Shown: positions 6,249 to 6,362 of the stretch, one piece after another
Layout of the letters: the number at the start of each line of letters is the position of its first letter
How positions within the stretch are numbered: the stretch's first letter is position 1
NCBI GenBank assembly: GCA_002309275.1
Contig: DBXL01000013.1
Span: forward strand, 1 to 6,362
DNA from: Ruminococcaceae bacterium UBA1213
Lineage (GTDB): Bacteria > Bacillota > Clostridia > Oscillospirales > Acutalibacteraceae
Direction: 5' to 3'
DNA length: 6,362 bases
Made by a program: the position numbers and the translations under genes
The notes under the pieces: generated by a model
Seen by the model: the letters and a program-made list of their open reading frames with translations, nothing else
Database searches by the model: none
What the model was told of the DNA's origin: nothing

Positions 6249-6362
6249 TCAGGAAATTTCCGCCTGAGCGGGAAGTCGGAGAGAAGTGCCGATAAACTGC
6301 ACGTCAATGAAATCATTCATATTGTGGCGGACAATATAGTCTATATAACTCATAATATCCCA
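6249..6362 (-). CDS. Probable C-terminal fragment of a convergent minus-strand gene (start outside window)
   Basis: Read on the minus strand, the frame is open from the right edge to TGA at 6251-6249, giving 37 residues that begin WDIMSYIDYIVRHNMNDFID and end SLRLPAQAEIS. The composition looks like ordinary protein, with an amphipathic helix-like start, and the gene would be followed by the leftward terminator at 6138-6164. I do not recognise the family. An internal ATG at 6353-6351 could in principle start a 34-residue peptide, but no ribosome site is visible in the few bases available. The open frame is short, so chance is not excluded; the matching terminator is the best support. Confidence 0.45.
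   Translation of the reverse strand, partial: WDIMSYIDYIVRHNMNDFIDVQFIGTSLRLPAQAEIS
6257..6274. other. Additional short hairpin at the 3' end of the minus-strand frame
   Basis: TTTCCGC pairs with GCGGGAA around a CTGA loop (one G-T pair). It lies just inside the proposed minus-strand coding end and next to the triloop hairpins, so it may be part of the same structured 3' region. No T-run follows. Confidence 0.35.

Noticed and set aside
6089..6316. Minus-strand 75-residue open frame across the hairpin element
   Set aside because: It translates GC-rich hairpins and the flippase 3' end, and runs across the proposed terminator. Such frames are typical spurious products of intergenic repeats.
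6171..6362. CRISPR array or tRNA in the 3' region
   Set aside because: The hairpins differ in sequence and lack regular spacing with unique spacers, and no cloverleaf with T-arm consensus can be folded by eye.

Overview
This window is the distal (3') part of a surface-polysaccharide (capsule/exopolysaccharide) gene cluster. The protein families, the AT-rich coding sequence with many AAA/ATA/TTT codons, and a GC-rich hairpin element after the cluster all suggest a low-GC Firmicute, most likely a gut or rumen Clostridia (Oscillospiraceae/Lachnospiraceae type). That placement is an inference; no rRNA or marker gene is present.

Positions 1-6149 form one plus-strand operon without an intergenic gap. 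In order it carries: the C-terminal end of an unidentified protein that starts left of the window (to 281); a left-handed beta-helix O-acetyltransferase (278-928); a DUF6625-type putative glycosyltransferase (925-1851); a Wzy-like polysaccharide polymerase (1848-3020); a two-domain protein joining a family 2 glycosyltransferase to a polysaccharide pyruvyl transferase (2962-4671); and a Wzx-like flippase (4668-6149). Four of the five junctions are 4-base ATGA/GTGA stop/start overlaps. The exception is polymerase/fusion, where the polymerase frame runs 59 bases into the next gene. A run of seven A lies exactly at that junction, and one extra A, or a -1 ribosomal slip, would recreate the same ATGA overlap.

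Together the genes describe a Wzx/Wzy-dependent pathway. Sugars are added on a lipid carrier at the inner face of the membrane, decorated with acetyl and (by inference) pyruvate ketal groups, flipped by Wzx and polymerised outside by Wzy. The priming transferase, chain-length control genes and the operon promoter are not in the window and presumably lie upstream.

Positions 6150-6362 differ in character. A stem-loop overlapping the flippase stop codon is followed by a T-run only when read on the minus strand, so it looks like the terminator of a leftward transcription unit. Next come three GC-rich hairpins, each with a 3-base loop, typical of a dispersed intergenic repeat. At the right edge is the apparent C-terminal end of a minus-strand gene (6249-6362), convergent with the operon.
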